Source: Gordonibacter sp. 28C (GTDB lineage: Bacteria > Actinomycetota > Coriobacteriia > Coriobacteriales > Eggerthellaceae). From it: a DNA stretch of 64,000 bases. Shown here in pieces: positions 36,075 through 43,944 of the stretch. Both the position numbers and the translations under genes were made by a program. The notes beneath the pieces were generated by a model that ran no database searches, was not told the DNA's origin, and was given only the letters and a program-made list of their open reading frames with translations. Every line of letters begins with the position of its first letter. Position 1 is the stretch's first letter. The stretch spans positions 117,783 to 181,782 of the forward strand of contig NZ_PPTR01000008.1 of NCBI RefSeq assembly GCF_003339845.1. Direction: 5' to 3'.

Positions 36075-37580
36075 CTAGATCTTGACGTGCCCGAACGTGA
36101 CGACCGAGTAGATAAGGCCGGCGATGCCCAGCACCATCACCACCGCCACGATGACCTTGTCGGAGGTCTTCGCGAACAGCTTCGCCTTCGGGTCGTGCTG
36201 GCGCACGCCCACGATGTAGAGCGGCAGGCCGATGGCGTACACGATGCACGCCACCATGAGGTAGTTCAACCCGGCGGCGTAGACGAGCCACAGGCCGTAG
36301 AGCGATCCCGCCGCGCCGGTGAACACGGCCATGTTGCGGCTGGCGAAGATGCCCTGGGGGTACTCTTTCTTTATGGCTATCTTGAACAGGAACAGCGTGC
36401 AGAACAGATAGCAGGGCAGCGCCATGACGCTGGTGATGCTGATCATGGTGGTCCAGGCGTTGCTGCCGATGAAGAACGAGATGAGCAGCACCGCCTGCAC
36501 CACGATGGTGGTCCACAGAAGCGACGTGGACGGCGAGCCCTTCTTGTTCTCCTTCGTGAACGCCTTGGGGAAGATGCCGCTCTTCGAGGCGGCCAGGGGC
36601 ATCTCGCCCAGCATGAGCATCCACACGAGCCAGGAGCTCAAGACCGAGATGATGACGCCGGCGTTCACCATGATCTCGCCCCATTTGCCGAACTTGTCCA
36701 GCATGATGGCGGCCATGGACGGGTTGGCCATGGTGCCGATGTCGGCCTGCGAGTACACGCCCAGGGGCAGCAGCGACACGATGATGTAGAGCGCCAGGGT
36801 GACCAGGAAGCCGATGGTCGTGGCCTTGCGCACGGCGGCCTGCGACTTCGCCTTGCCCGACACCACCACGGCGCCCTCGATTCCCAAGAACAGCCACAGG
36901 GTGACGAGCATCGTCGCCTGCACTTGCGGCATGACGTTGTCCCAGGTGAAGCTGAGGTCGATGGTGCCGTGCATGCCCCAGAAACCCTCCATGAACACGG
37001 AGAGCTTGAACACGGTGGCGACGGCCAAGATGAAGATGGCCACCGGCAGCAGCTTGCCGATGGTGCCGATGATGTTCAGGAAGCTGGTCTGCTTCGCACC
37101 CTGCAGGGCCAGCAGGTACATGACCCAGGTGATGATGGACCCGCCGATGATGGACGGGATGTTGTTTCCGCCCGTGAAGTCCGGCACGAAGTAGTTGAGC
37201 GTGGCCATGACCAGCACGGAGTAAGCCACGAGGGCGAAGCAGTTGCAGATCCAGTAGCCGTAGGCCACGAAGAAGCCGATGAGCTTGCCGAAGCCCTTCT
37301 CTGCGTAGGTGTACAGGCCGTTCGTGAGCTCCGGGCGGGCGGCCGAGAGGATGCGGAACGTGTTCGCGATGAACCAGATGCCGATGCCCGTCACCACCCA
37401 GGCTATGATGATGGCTCCTGCGGAGGCGTCCTGCGCCATGTTCTGGGGGAGGCTGTAGATGCCTCCGCCGATCATGGCGCTGATGACGATGCCCACGAGG
37501 CCTATCAGGCCAACCTTCTTCGTGCTGTCCTGGGCCTTCGCCGACGCGGCGCTGGAGCTGGATGTGGTTTTGTCTGCCAT
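36075..37580 (-). CDS. APC-family amino acid antiporter, probable histidine/histamine exchanger
   Basis: A 501-residue APA-type permease with twelve or more helices: VGLIGLVGIVISAMIGGGIYSLPQNMA is the first family signature, followed by NGLYTYAEKGFGKLIGFF. It is like the ArcD/HdcP/antiporter group that exchanges an amino acid for its decarboxylation product. It is encoded 120 bases downstream of a histidine decarboxylase, so histidine-histamine exchange is inferred. Substrate preference is not proven by sequence; arginine/ornithine or lysine/cadaverine are alternatives. Confidence 0.8.
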   Translation of the reverse strand: MADKTTSSSSAASAKAQDSTKKVGLIGLVGIVISAMIGGGIYSLPQNMAQDASAGAIIIAWVVTGIGIWFIANTFRILSAARPELTNGLYTYAEKGFGKLIGFFVAYGYWICNCFALVAYSVLVMATLNYFVPDFTGGNNIPSIIGGSIITWVMYLLALQGAKQTSFLNIIGTIGKLLPVAIFILAVATVFKLSVFMEGFWGMHGTIDLSFTWDNVMPQVQATMLVTLWLFLGIEGAVVVSGKAKSQAAVRKATTIGFLVTLALYIIVSLLPLGVYSQADIGTMANPSMAAIMLDKFGKWGEIMVNAGVIISVLSSWLVWMLMLGEMPLAASKSGIFPKAFTKENKKGSPSTSLLWTTIVVQAVLLISFFIGSNAWTTMISITSVMALPCYLFCTLFLFKIAIKKEYPQGIFASRNMAVFTGAAGSLYGLWLVYAAGLNYLMVACIVYAIGLPLYIVGVRQHDPKAKLFAKTSDKVIVAVVMVLGIAGLIYSVVTFGHVKI

Positions 37581-37700
37581 GATTCCAGTCCTTGTCGAAT
37601 AAGAGCGCGCCCGCGAAGGGCGGACGCGCGTTTTGCCGATGATTGCGCGCTCGGCCGTCCGGCCGATGCGCTCATGCGGGGAGAGCGGTCCCCGTTGCCG

Positions 37701-38657
37701 TTACTTCGAGAGCCTCGTGAGGGACTTGAAGTCCATCTCCTTCAGCCAGTCGGACAGGTTCATGTTGTTGAGGGAGTCGAAGCCGGTCGTGGGCACGGCG
37801 TTTCGGGCGAGCGTGATGTAGGGCCCCACGGTGATGGCGTTGCCGATCTCGCCCGGCTTCATCATGCGGTGCGCGAAGCCCACGTAGGTGCGGTCGAACA
37901 GCACGTTGGAGTCGCGGCCGCACTCCACGACGGACCAGACGATCTCCTTGCGGTGCTGCTCCAGGAAGGCCACCATGTCCTTCTCGTTGTCGTTCTTCGT
38001 CCAAATGCCGGCGTCCTCGATGAACAGGTCGGCTGCGAAGTCGCGGTCGGCGGACAGCGAGATGGCGATGAACGACCACACGCCGTAGCCTTCGCCGTCC
38101 TTCAGCGCGCGGTCCTTCTTCGGACGGTAGGCCGTGACGCCCTTGTTCGCGCAGATGGTGTGCGCGCCGGGAATGGGATGGTAGCGGCGGTTGTCCGCCG
38201 TGCCGAACAGCTCGATGCCGGCGTTCAGCAAAGGAGCGGCGTCGAACACCTTGAGCTTGCTGCCGTCGAACTGCTTCTCGGTGAACAGCGGCTTGCTCTT
38301 GCCCGAAGCGATATCGTCGTGGCGGGCCAGGTCGTAGCCCCATACCTGGCCGGCCATGCCGCAGAACGACGAGGCCGTGAGCATGTTGATCTGGCCGATG
38401 TAGGCGTCGGCCGTCTCGGCCTTGTCGTAGGTGACGATGCGGTCGATGAGGCCGTCGCTGGTCTTCTCCACCGTGCCCGCTGAAACCTTCAGCACCGACA
38501 CGTAGCCGTTGCCGTAGGCGCCGGGCATGCCGTAGCCGTCGCTGTAGTCGTCGTAAGGGCTGATGGCGGTCTTGTCGATGTGCGGCGCGCGCATGCTGGC
38601 GTGGTAGTTGGCCTCCCGGGCGATGGTGCGGTTCCTGCGTTCCTCGATGTTCTTCAT
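37701..38657 (-). CDS. hdcA: Histidine decarboxylase proenzyme, pyruvoyl type
   Basis: Makes histamine and CO2 from histidine. A 318-residue proenzyme that should cleave itself between Ser96 and Ser97 in the motif TASSFCG, giving a ~96-residue beta chain and a ~222-residue alpha chain with an N-terminal pyruvoyl group. Conserved with the lactobacillus enzyme: AISPYDDYSDGYGMPG, IGNAITVGPYITLA, KGVTAYRPKKD, and Glu214 in FIEDAGIW at the position of the proton-donating Glu. The start is supported by AAAGGAG. It forms a unit with the antiporter. No separate hdcB-like maturation gene is nearby. Confidence 0.93.
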   Translation of the reverse strand: MKNIEERRNRTIAREANYHASMRAPHIDKTAISPYDDYSDGYGMPGAYGNGYVSVLKVSAGTVEKTSDGLIDRIVTYDKAETADAYIGQINMLTASSFCGMAGQVWGYDLARHDDIASGKSKPLFTEKQFDGSKLKVFDAAPLLNAGIELFGTADNRRYHPIPGAHTICANKGVTAYRPKKDRALKDGEGYGVWSFIAISLSADRDFAADLFIEDAGIWTKNDNEKDMVAFLEQHRKEIVWSVVECGRDSNVLFDRTYVGFAHRMMKPGEIGNAITVGPYITLARNAVPTTGFDSLNNMNLSDWLKEMDFKSLTRLSK

Positions 38658-38981
38658 TGAGGAGTCTCCTTTCGATGGGAACGGTTTTCAGCGGTGATTG
38701 TAGGGCGCTCCGCTCATGATGGGTTTCGCACGGTGGTTTCGACGGCGAGCCGTGTTTTCCCTGAAACCCGGAAGTCATCGGCGTGAAAGGAGGGCGTTGA
38801 TTTTTCGCGCGCGACGGCCGTTCGCGCGGGGTAATGGTATCAACACCATAACGATTGAGATGAGGGGAGAAAAGCTGTGTCAACGACCGTATGCGGGATA
38901 AGGATGGGCGCCGAGACGCGTCGTGCGAGGTGCCGGACGAGGAAGGGGAAGGGGCTTTTGGGGGTCGCGGTGCCCCGAGCG
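38658..38981. other. Intergenic region upstream of hdcA
   Basis: About 320 bases with no supported gene. It holds a small dyad ATGGT-atcaac-ACCAT (38834-38849) in an AT-richer patch that, read leftward, contains TTGATA and is the most likely hdcA promoter region. No regulator gene is adjacent. Confidence 0.4.
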
Positions 38982-39302
38982 TTATTCGGGGAGGTCGATG
39001 AGGGCGTACGTGTCGATGTCTCGGCGCTGGTGGAGGATGCGGTACACCGTAAGCGTCGAATCGTCGAAGCGATAGTAGACGGTGTAGGGGCTCGCCAGCA
39101 CCGTGCGGTACTCCTTGAAGTGGAACCCCTCCATGGCGAAGCGGCCTCCGGCGTCGGGAAAGGCGCGCACGTGGTCGATGGCGGCATCGATGCGCGCGAT
39201 CGCGGCAAGGGCTGCCCGGGGGTTCTTGCATTCGAGGCCCAAGTAGATGGCGATCGACTCTCTATCGAGGTGGGCGCGCGGCCTCCATGCGAGATCGAGC
39301 AT
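38982..39302 (-). CDS. ParE/RelE-family toxin
   Basis: A 106-residue toxin of the ParE/RelE superfamily: MLDLAWRPRAHLDRESIAIYLG start, PDAGGRFAMEGFHFKEYRTVLASPYTVYYRFDD and VYRILHQRRDIDTY, the family core and C-terminal HxRR motif. Its start is 2 bases after the antitoxin stop. It acts on gyrase (ParE) or ribosomal mRNA (RelE); ParE is more likely from the C terminus, not certain. Confidence 0.87.
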   Translation of the reverse strand: MLDLAWRPRAHLDRESIAIYLGLECKNPRAALAAIARIDAAIDHVRAFPDAGGRFAMEGFHFKEYRTVLASPYTVYYRFDDSTLTVYRILHQRRDIDTYALIDLPE

Positions 39303-39304
39303 GG

Positions 39305-39622
39305 TCAGTTCCCGCTCGACGCGTAGTCGAGGCCCCAGAGCGCGAATATCTCGCGCATGTTCGCGTCGGATTCCTCGGCGGTAAGGGCGGTGGGGCGGTA
39401 CTGCTCCTCGATTTCCGCCTCGCGCAGCGCAAGGTAGATGCGGTTGCGCCGTTCCGCCGCTTCGTACGCGTTGCTGTCCATGAGGACGAACGAGGCCACG
39501 CCGTTTTTGGTGAGCACGATGGGCTCCTGCGCTTCGCTCGCTTGCGTGCACACGTCGTTGAGCTGCGTGCGCAGGTCGGTGATGGGCCTGATGATGGGAA
39601 GCGGCGCGGCAAGTGCTGGCAT
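39305..39622 (-). CDS. Phd/YefM-family antitoxin
   Basis: A 105-residue antitoxin: PIIRPITDLRTQLNDVCTQASEAQEPIVLTKNGVASFVLMD is the Phd/YefM DNA-binding fold, followed by a charged helix (ALREAEIEEQY) that binds the toxin. First gene of a leftward operon with the ParE-like gene. Confidence 0.9.
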   Translation of the reverse strand: MPALAAPLPIIRPITDLRTQLNDVCTQASEAQEPIVLTKNGVASFVLMDSNAYEAAERRNRIYLALREAEIEEQYRPTALTAEESDANMREIFALWGLDYASSGN

Positions 39623-39640
39623 GACGGTTCCTTTCGATGT

Positions 39641-39676
39641 ACTTTATTCAAAACATAATACCATGCATAATAAAGT
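39641..39676 (-). promoter_or_regulatory. Promoter/operator of the Phd/ParE operon
   Basis: AT-rich region with the inverted repeat ACTTTATT (39641-39648) / AATAAAGT (39669-39676). Read leftward it contains GGTATTATG, a likely -10. Suits autorepression by the Phd-like antitoxin. Confidence 0.5.
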
Positions 39677-39680
39677 AATG

Positions 39681-39706
39681 CACAGCATTGAAAAAGCTGT
39701 GTTTTT
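39681..39706 (+). terminator. Small terminator-like hairpin between TA and merR genes
   Basis: CACAGC-attgaaaaa-GCTGTG followed by TTTTT. It would insulate the MerR promoter from rightward read-through; alternatively it is part of the TA control region. Confidence 0.4.
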
Positions 39707-39710
39707 AGCC

Positions 39711-39741
39711 TTGACCCTCACGTAGCGTGAGGGCGTATGCT
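39711..39741 (+). promoter_or_regulatory. MerR-type promoter with dyad in a 19-bp spacer
   Basis: TTGACC (39711-39716) and TATGCT (39736-39741) with a 19-base spacer, the hallmark of MerR-activated promoters. The dyad CCCTCACG-TAG-CGTGAGGG (39714-39732) fills it and closely resembles TipA-type operators. Autoregulation by the next gene is expected. Confidence 0.85.
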
Positions 39742-39814
39742 GTGCCTGCACGACGAAGCGAGCGCTGAAACCCGGGAGCGGCTCTGTCTGTGCGCAAGGC
39801 GAAAGGAACGCAGG

Positions 39815-40585
39815 ATGGCCAGTGGAAGAACCTACACGGTGCACGAGATGGCCGAGCTGTCGGGCTGCACGGTGCGTGCGCTGCACCATTACGACGAGTT
39901 GGGGCTGGTGCGGGCGCGACGCGCGGAGAACGGATACCGGCTGTACGGGCCGGAGGAGGTCGACCGCTTGCAGCAGGTGCTGCTGTACCGCGAGGCCGAC
40001 ATGGCTTTGGCCGACATCAAGCGGCTGCTCGACGACCCGTCGTTCGACGCGTGCGACGCGCTGGCCTGCCACCTGCGCGAACTGCGCTCCCGCCGGGAGC
40101 GTTTGGAAGGATTGATCGCGAGCGTGGAGAAAACGCTCGCCAGCATGGAAGGAAGCGAACCGATGAAAGACGAAGAGAAGTTCGAGGCGTTCAAGCAGAG
40201 CCTCGTGAACGAGAACGAGGCGACGTACGGAGCGGAGGTGCGCGAGCGCTGGGGCGACGAGGCCGTCGACGCCAGCAACGCGAAGATGATGGGCATGAGC
40301 GAGAAGGAGTACCGGCGCACCCAGGAGCTGGAGGCGCAGATCAAGGAAGCGTTGCTGACCGGCATGGTCGCTGGCGACCCGGCTGGCGAGGACGCCCAGC
40401 GCGCCGCCGACCTGCATCGCCAGTGGCTGTGCGCCTTCTGGAAGGACGGCACGTACTCGAAGCAGGCGCATGCGGGCATGGCCGAGATGTACGTGGCCGA
40501 CGAGCGCTTCAAAGCCTACTACGAGACCTGGGCGCCCGGAGCCGCCGAGTTCCTCCGCGACGCCGTCAAGGCGTACTGCGCGTAA
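39815..40585 (+). CDS. MerR-family regulator with TipAS-type ligand domain
   Basis: A 256-residue regulator. Residues ~5-75 are the MerR winged helix (YTVHEMAELSGCTVRALHHYDELGLVRARRAENGYRLYGPEEVDRL), then a coiled coil, then from ~125 a TipAS antibiotic-recognition domain (EEKFEAFKQSLVNENEATYGAEVRERWGDEAVDASN, LHRQWLCAFWKDGTYSKQAHAGMAEMYVADERFKAYYE). TipA-type proteins bind thiopeptides covalently and activate efflux or resistance genes. No target gene other than itself is adjacent. Confidence 0.92.
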   Translation: MASGRTYTVHEMAELSGCTVRALHHYDELGLVRARRAENGYRLYGPEEVDRLQQVLLYREADMALADIKRLLDDPSFDACDALACHLRELRSRRERLEGLIASVEKTLASMEGSEPMKDEEKFEAFKQSLVNENEATYGAEVRERWGDEAVDASNAKMMGMSEKEYRRTQELEAQIKEALLTGMVAGDPAGEDAQRAADLHRQWLCAFWKDGTYSKQAHAGMAEMYVADERFKAYYETWAPGAAEFLRDAVKAYCA

Positions 40586-40606
40586 GGGGTCCGACGCGCT
40601 CAGCTG

Positions 40607-40637
40607 CGTCCCGTCGCTTTTGCGCAGCGGCGGGACG
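40607..40637 (+). terminator. Terminator of the merR gene
   Basis: CGTCCCGtCGC ... GCGGCGGGACG stem with one G-T pair, 21 bases after the stop. Confidence 0.65.
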
Positions 40638-40638
40638 T

Positions 40639-40694
40639 ATTGTCGCTCGAAAGCCGTGGTATCCCAAGAAAAAACAAGGCTTTCGAGCGACAAT
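40639..40694. repeat. 17-bp inverted repeat between merR and moxR genes
   Basis: ATTGTCGCTCGAAAGCC (40639-40655) and its exact complement (40678-40694), separated by a 22-base loop. It lies between convergent genes and probably ends the moxR transcript, though the loop is long and its arms resemble short transposon ends. Confidence 0.6.
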
Positions 40695-40717
40695 GCCATC
40701 GAGCCGACGTGCGGGCG

Positions 40718-42241
40718 CTATCCCTCGCTCAGATCCAGTTGGTTGATGCGGTCGGCCAGGTCGGAGCCTCGTTCGTTGAACAGGAGGGCCTCGTTGTGGG
40801 CGAAGTAGCGCTCGCAGCCGTGGTCGTTGATGAAGGCCATGCCGTAGCGGTTGGCGGACAGGTCGGTCACCAGCAGCAGCATCTCCTGGCCTTCGCCGAA
40901 CGCGTCCTCCACGAAGCGGAAGGCGTGGTCGAGCGCCGCCGACGCATCCGCGATGCGCGCGTCAAGGGCGTCGACCGTCTCGTCGAACAGGTTTTTGACC
41001 TGCGAGAACGAAATGCTCCCTGCCGCATCGACCCGCTGGGCGCGGTCGAGCAGCGCGAGCGTGCGCTCGTAGGCCAGGTACTTCTCGTCCGAGAGCAGGC
41101 CGCTTTTGCGCTCGGCGTCCAAACGGCGCTGGAGGGCGGCCGTTTCCTCGCGCACGAGCGGCAGCGCGTCGGCGGCGTCGACGTCGGACGCGCCCGCGGC
41201 CTCCAGGGCGTTTCTCATCGCCGCGAGCCTGCCGTGGGCGAACGCGACGGCCTTCTCCTCCAGCACGGCGTCGCGCACCCGCCCTCCCAGCGCGTCGGTG
41301 ACGAGCCCCATGAGCGACACCCGCTCGTCGAACGCGGCCGCGCGGGCGCGTTCGACGATGCCCTCGTCGGCCTCGCCCGCCAGGATGCGGTCGATCTGGT
41401 AGTCGGCGCGGTACTTCGAGAACAGGTCGTAGTACACGCTGAAGCGCTTCGCGATCTCCGCGTTCTGCACGTACTGGCCCACCAGCAGCTCGTCGACGGG
41501 GATGCCCTGCTCCTCGTACAGCTTGCAGATGGCCGAGAGGTCGTCCCAGCCGCGCGCCGTGACGAACGACTTGCCGTCCACCGTGGTCTCCACGCGGTAG
41601 AAGTGGTCGCGCTCGATGTCCAGGTACGTGAGCACGGCCGGGTGCACGCCGGACTCCACGGCGAAGGCTCGCCAGGCCGCGAAGTCGGGCTCCACGTCGA
41701 TGCGCTTGAGACGGTCCCACGTTGCTATGTCGAAGTCGTGCGCCGTGCGGTTGTACTCGGGCGGGTTGCCGGCCGTGACCACGATCCAACCGTCCGGCAC
41801 GCGATGGCGCCCGAACACCTTGTACTGCAAGAACTGCAGCATGGCCGGCGTGAGCGTTTCCGACACGCAGTTGATCTCGTCGAGGAACAGGATGCCCTCG
41901 GGATGCCCCGTGTCCTCCATCGCGTCGTACACGGCGGCGATGATCTCGCTCATGGTGTACTCGGACACGTCGTACTCCACGTCGCCGTAGGTTTTCTTCG
42001 CGATGAACGGCAGGCCGAGCGCGCTCTGGCGCGTGTGGTGCGTCATGGAGTACGACACGAACCCCACGTCCAGCTCCTGCGCTATCTGCTCCATGATGGC
42101 CGTCTTGCCGATGCCCGGCGCGCCCAGCAGGAACACCGGGCGCTGCCGCTCGGTGGGCAGGCGGTAGTTGCCGAACTCGTCCTTCGCGAAGTACGCGAGC
42201 ATGGCGTTCTTGATCTGCTGCTTCGCTTGCTGGATGTCCAT
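40718..42241 (-). CDS. MoxR-type AAA+ ATPase
   Basis: A 507-residue ATPase. Walker A GAPGIGKT at residues 40-47, Walker B GILFLDEINCV, sensor-1 VVTAGNPPEYN, then an arginine finger region WDRLKRIDVEP. The C-terminal half (~270-507) is helical and does not match a domain I can name. MoxR ATPases act as chaperones with VWA partners; the next gene upstream encodes one, as in RavA-ViaA. The N-terminal ~30 residues lack a signal, so it is cytoplasmic. Confidence 0.88.
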   Translation of the reverse strand: MDIQQAKQQIKNAMLAYFAKDEFGNYRLPTERQRPVFLLGAPGIGKTAIMEQIAQELDVGFVSYSMTHHTRQSALGLPFIAKKTYGDVEYDVSEYTMSEIIAAVYDAMEDTGHPEGILFLDEINCVSETLTPAMLQFLQYKVFGRHRVPDGWIVVTAGNPPEYNRTAHDFDIATWDRLKRIDVEPDFAAWRAFAVESGVHPAVLTYLDIERDHFYRVETTVDGKSFVTARGWDDLSAICKLYEEQGIPVDELLVGQYVQNAEIAKRFSVYYDLFSKYRADYQIDRILAGEADEGIVERARAAAFDERVSLMGLVTDALGGRVRDAVLEEKAVAFAHGRLAAMRNALEAAGASDVDAADALPLVREETAALQRRLDAERKSGLLSDEKYLAYERTLALLDRAQRVDAAGSISFSQVKNLFDETVDALDARIADASAALDHAFRFVEDAFGEGQEMLLLVTDLSANRYGMAFINDHGCERYFAHNEALLFNERGSDLADRINQLDLSEG

Positions 42242-42252
42242 GGTTCCTCCTG

Positions 42253-42287
42253 ATGTCCTAATTGGGGACAGTCCCCAATTAGGACAT
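42253..42287. repeat. REP-like hairpin of the GGGGAC type (copy 1)
   Basis: A perfect 16-bp inverted repeat (ATGTCCTAATTGGGGA and complement, 3-base loop) between the VWA stop and the moxR start. The last codons of the VWA gene (Met-Ser-stop) lie in its arm. A variant occurs at 45999-46035. Confidence 0.7.
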
Positions 42288-43829
42288 TTTCCCTTGCCGG
42301 TATTCCTCTAGTGCTATCGTCTCGTCCAGAACCACTTTCATGGCCCAGGTGGGGACGGGCGGGCTCGCGGCGGCGGTGGCGTCGTCCACGAACACGAACG
42401 CCGCGTCGTAGTCGGGCTTGCGGGCGGGGTAGGTGCCCTGGCCGTCGGTGAAGTAGATGAGTCCGCCCAGGTTCGTCAGGTCGCCGCGTTCCACGGCGGC
42501 GTCCACGTAGGCGAACACGGGGCGGAAGTCGGTGCCCCCCAGCCCCTTGATCTCCAGGTCGTCGAGGTAGGCTTCGAGGTCGGCCGGCGACCCGATGCGG
42601 GCGACGTCCGCGATGGCGGCGTCGCACTGCACCACGAGCACGTTCATGTCGGCGAAGAAGCTGGTCTCGGCTTCGAGGATGGCATAGGTCTTCTCGATGA
42701 AGCGGCGCACGAGGCCGTCCTTGGTGGAGGCCGAGGTGTCGATGGCGATGACGAAGTCGCGGATGCGCTTCTCCTCCACGTACTCCAGTGGCTCGACGAG
42801 CGGCAGGTTGCCGTACGTGTCCAGGCCGTAGCAGTAGTACACGTAGTCGAACTCGTCGTCGTTCACGCGTATCTGCTCTCCCATGCGGGCGAACTTGCGC
42901 AGGAACTCCCGGTAGTCCTGCTTCTCGCGCGTCACGGCGCGCAGGTTCATGGCCAAGTTCGCGCCGTTCACGCCCCAGAGCTTCGCGTACGCGTCCAGCT
43001 GCACGCCCATCTCCAGCGCGGCGTTCTTCCATTGCTCGCGGGAACGGTCGAGGTTCACGGTGTCGGCGAAGCGCTCGCCTGCGGCGCGCGCGGCGTTCTC
43101 GGGAGCCTGCTTCTGCACGATGTCGGCGGGGTCCATGCCGCGCTGCGACGCGTGGCTGCGCTTGGCGGCGGCCGCGTCGGGCGGCAGGTCGGCGTCGGTG
43201 CCGTTCTCCGCCGGGCCGGCCGCGGGCGCGACCGCGTCGCCTTCCTGCTCTTCGGCGCGGCCGTCGCCTCCGTCCGCGTTCCCGGCGCTTTCGGCGACGC
43301 GGGGGCGGTGCCAGGGCTCGTGGTCGTCGACGAAGAACGGCGCGCGGAGGTCTTCGAGCTCTTCGGCGGAGAGGCTTTCGTCGGCCAGGTAGCGGTAGAC
43401 GGTCTCGGCCGTCGCCACGGGCAGCGCGGCGTCGACGCGTGCGAGCGTCGCGTGCTGGCGGGCGGCTCGGGCGGTGCGGGTTGCGGGCAGGTCGAGCTCG
43501 GCTATGGTCCGCTCCACCGCGATGTCGCAGGCCGCGTCCCAGAGGGCGGCGTCGACGCCGTCGCCGGCGAAGGGGTGCAGGAACACGTTGTGCAGCACGA
43601 CGTGCAGATAGGCCCGCGAAAGCGACGCGGGCTCGGCGGCGTAGGAGCGCGCGAGGTTTGCGGGATCGTAGCGCAGATGCGCGCCGTCGGTGGCCAGGGT
43701 GGAGCCGGGCACGGGCAGGGGGGCGAGGCGCGCGAAGGCGGCGTTCATGAACCGCAGGTTCACGAGCAGCGCGTTCTTCGCAAGGTCGAGCGCTTGCCGG
43801 GCAAGCGGTTCGACGGCTTCGGCGGCCAT
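42279..43829 (-). CDS. VWA-domain protein (DUF2201-like N-terminal region), MoxR partner
   Basis: A 516-residue cytoplasmic protein. The N-terminal region (1-~130) resembles the metallopeptidase-like DUF2201 (RSYAAEPASLSRAYLHVVLHNVFLHPF, with a conserved His). An acidic, low-complexity linker follows (~185-255). The C-terminal VWA domain carries the MIDAS motif as AIDTSASTKDG and GGTDFRPVFAYVD, with YFTDGQGTYP. AAGGAG precedes ATG 43829. Pair with the MoxR ATPase: a chaperone-like ATPase-VWA system. Confidence 0.87.
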   Translation of the reverse strand: MAAEAVEPLARQALDLAKNALLVNLRFMNAAFARLAPLPVPGSTLATDGAHLRYDPANLARSYAAEPASLSRAYLHVVLHNVFLHPFAGDGVDAALWDAACDIAVERTIAELDLPATRTARAARQHATLARVDAALPVATAETVYRYLADESLSAEELEDLRAPFFVDDHEPWHRPRVAESAGNADGGDGRAEEQEGDAVAPAAGPAENGTDADLPPDAAAAKRSHASQRGMDPADIVQKQAPENAARAAGERFADTVNLDRSREQWKNAALEMGVQLDAYAKLWGVNGANLAMNLRAVTREKQDYREFLRKFARMGEQIRVNDDEFDYVYYCYGLDTYGNLPLVEPLEYVEEKRIRDFVIAIDTSASTKDGLVRRFIEKTYAILEAETSFFADMNVLVVQCDAAIADVARIGSPADLEAYLDDLEIKGLGGTDFRPVFAYVDAAVERGDLTNLGGLIYFTDGQGTYPARKPDYDAAFVFVDDATAAASPPVPTWAMKVVLDETIALEEYRQGKMS

Positions 43830-43944
43830 GGTCGCTCCTTCGGGACGTTGACGCTTGCCTTTGCCTCCGTCCGCAGTGTAGCATGGGGGCTGCGCGTGGT
43901 AAACAGATACGTTGCCGATATGTTTTGGGAGGTCGCACAATATT

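Noticed and set aside
37701..38657. Pyruvoyl-dependent arginine decarboxylase.
   Set aside because: That family is about 160-200 residues with other motifs; length, TASSF site and long identities fit histidine decarboxylase.
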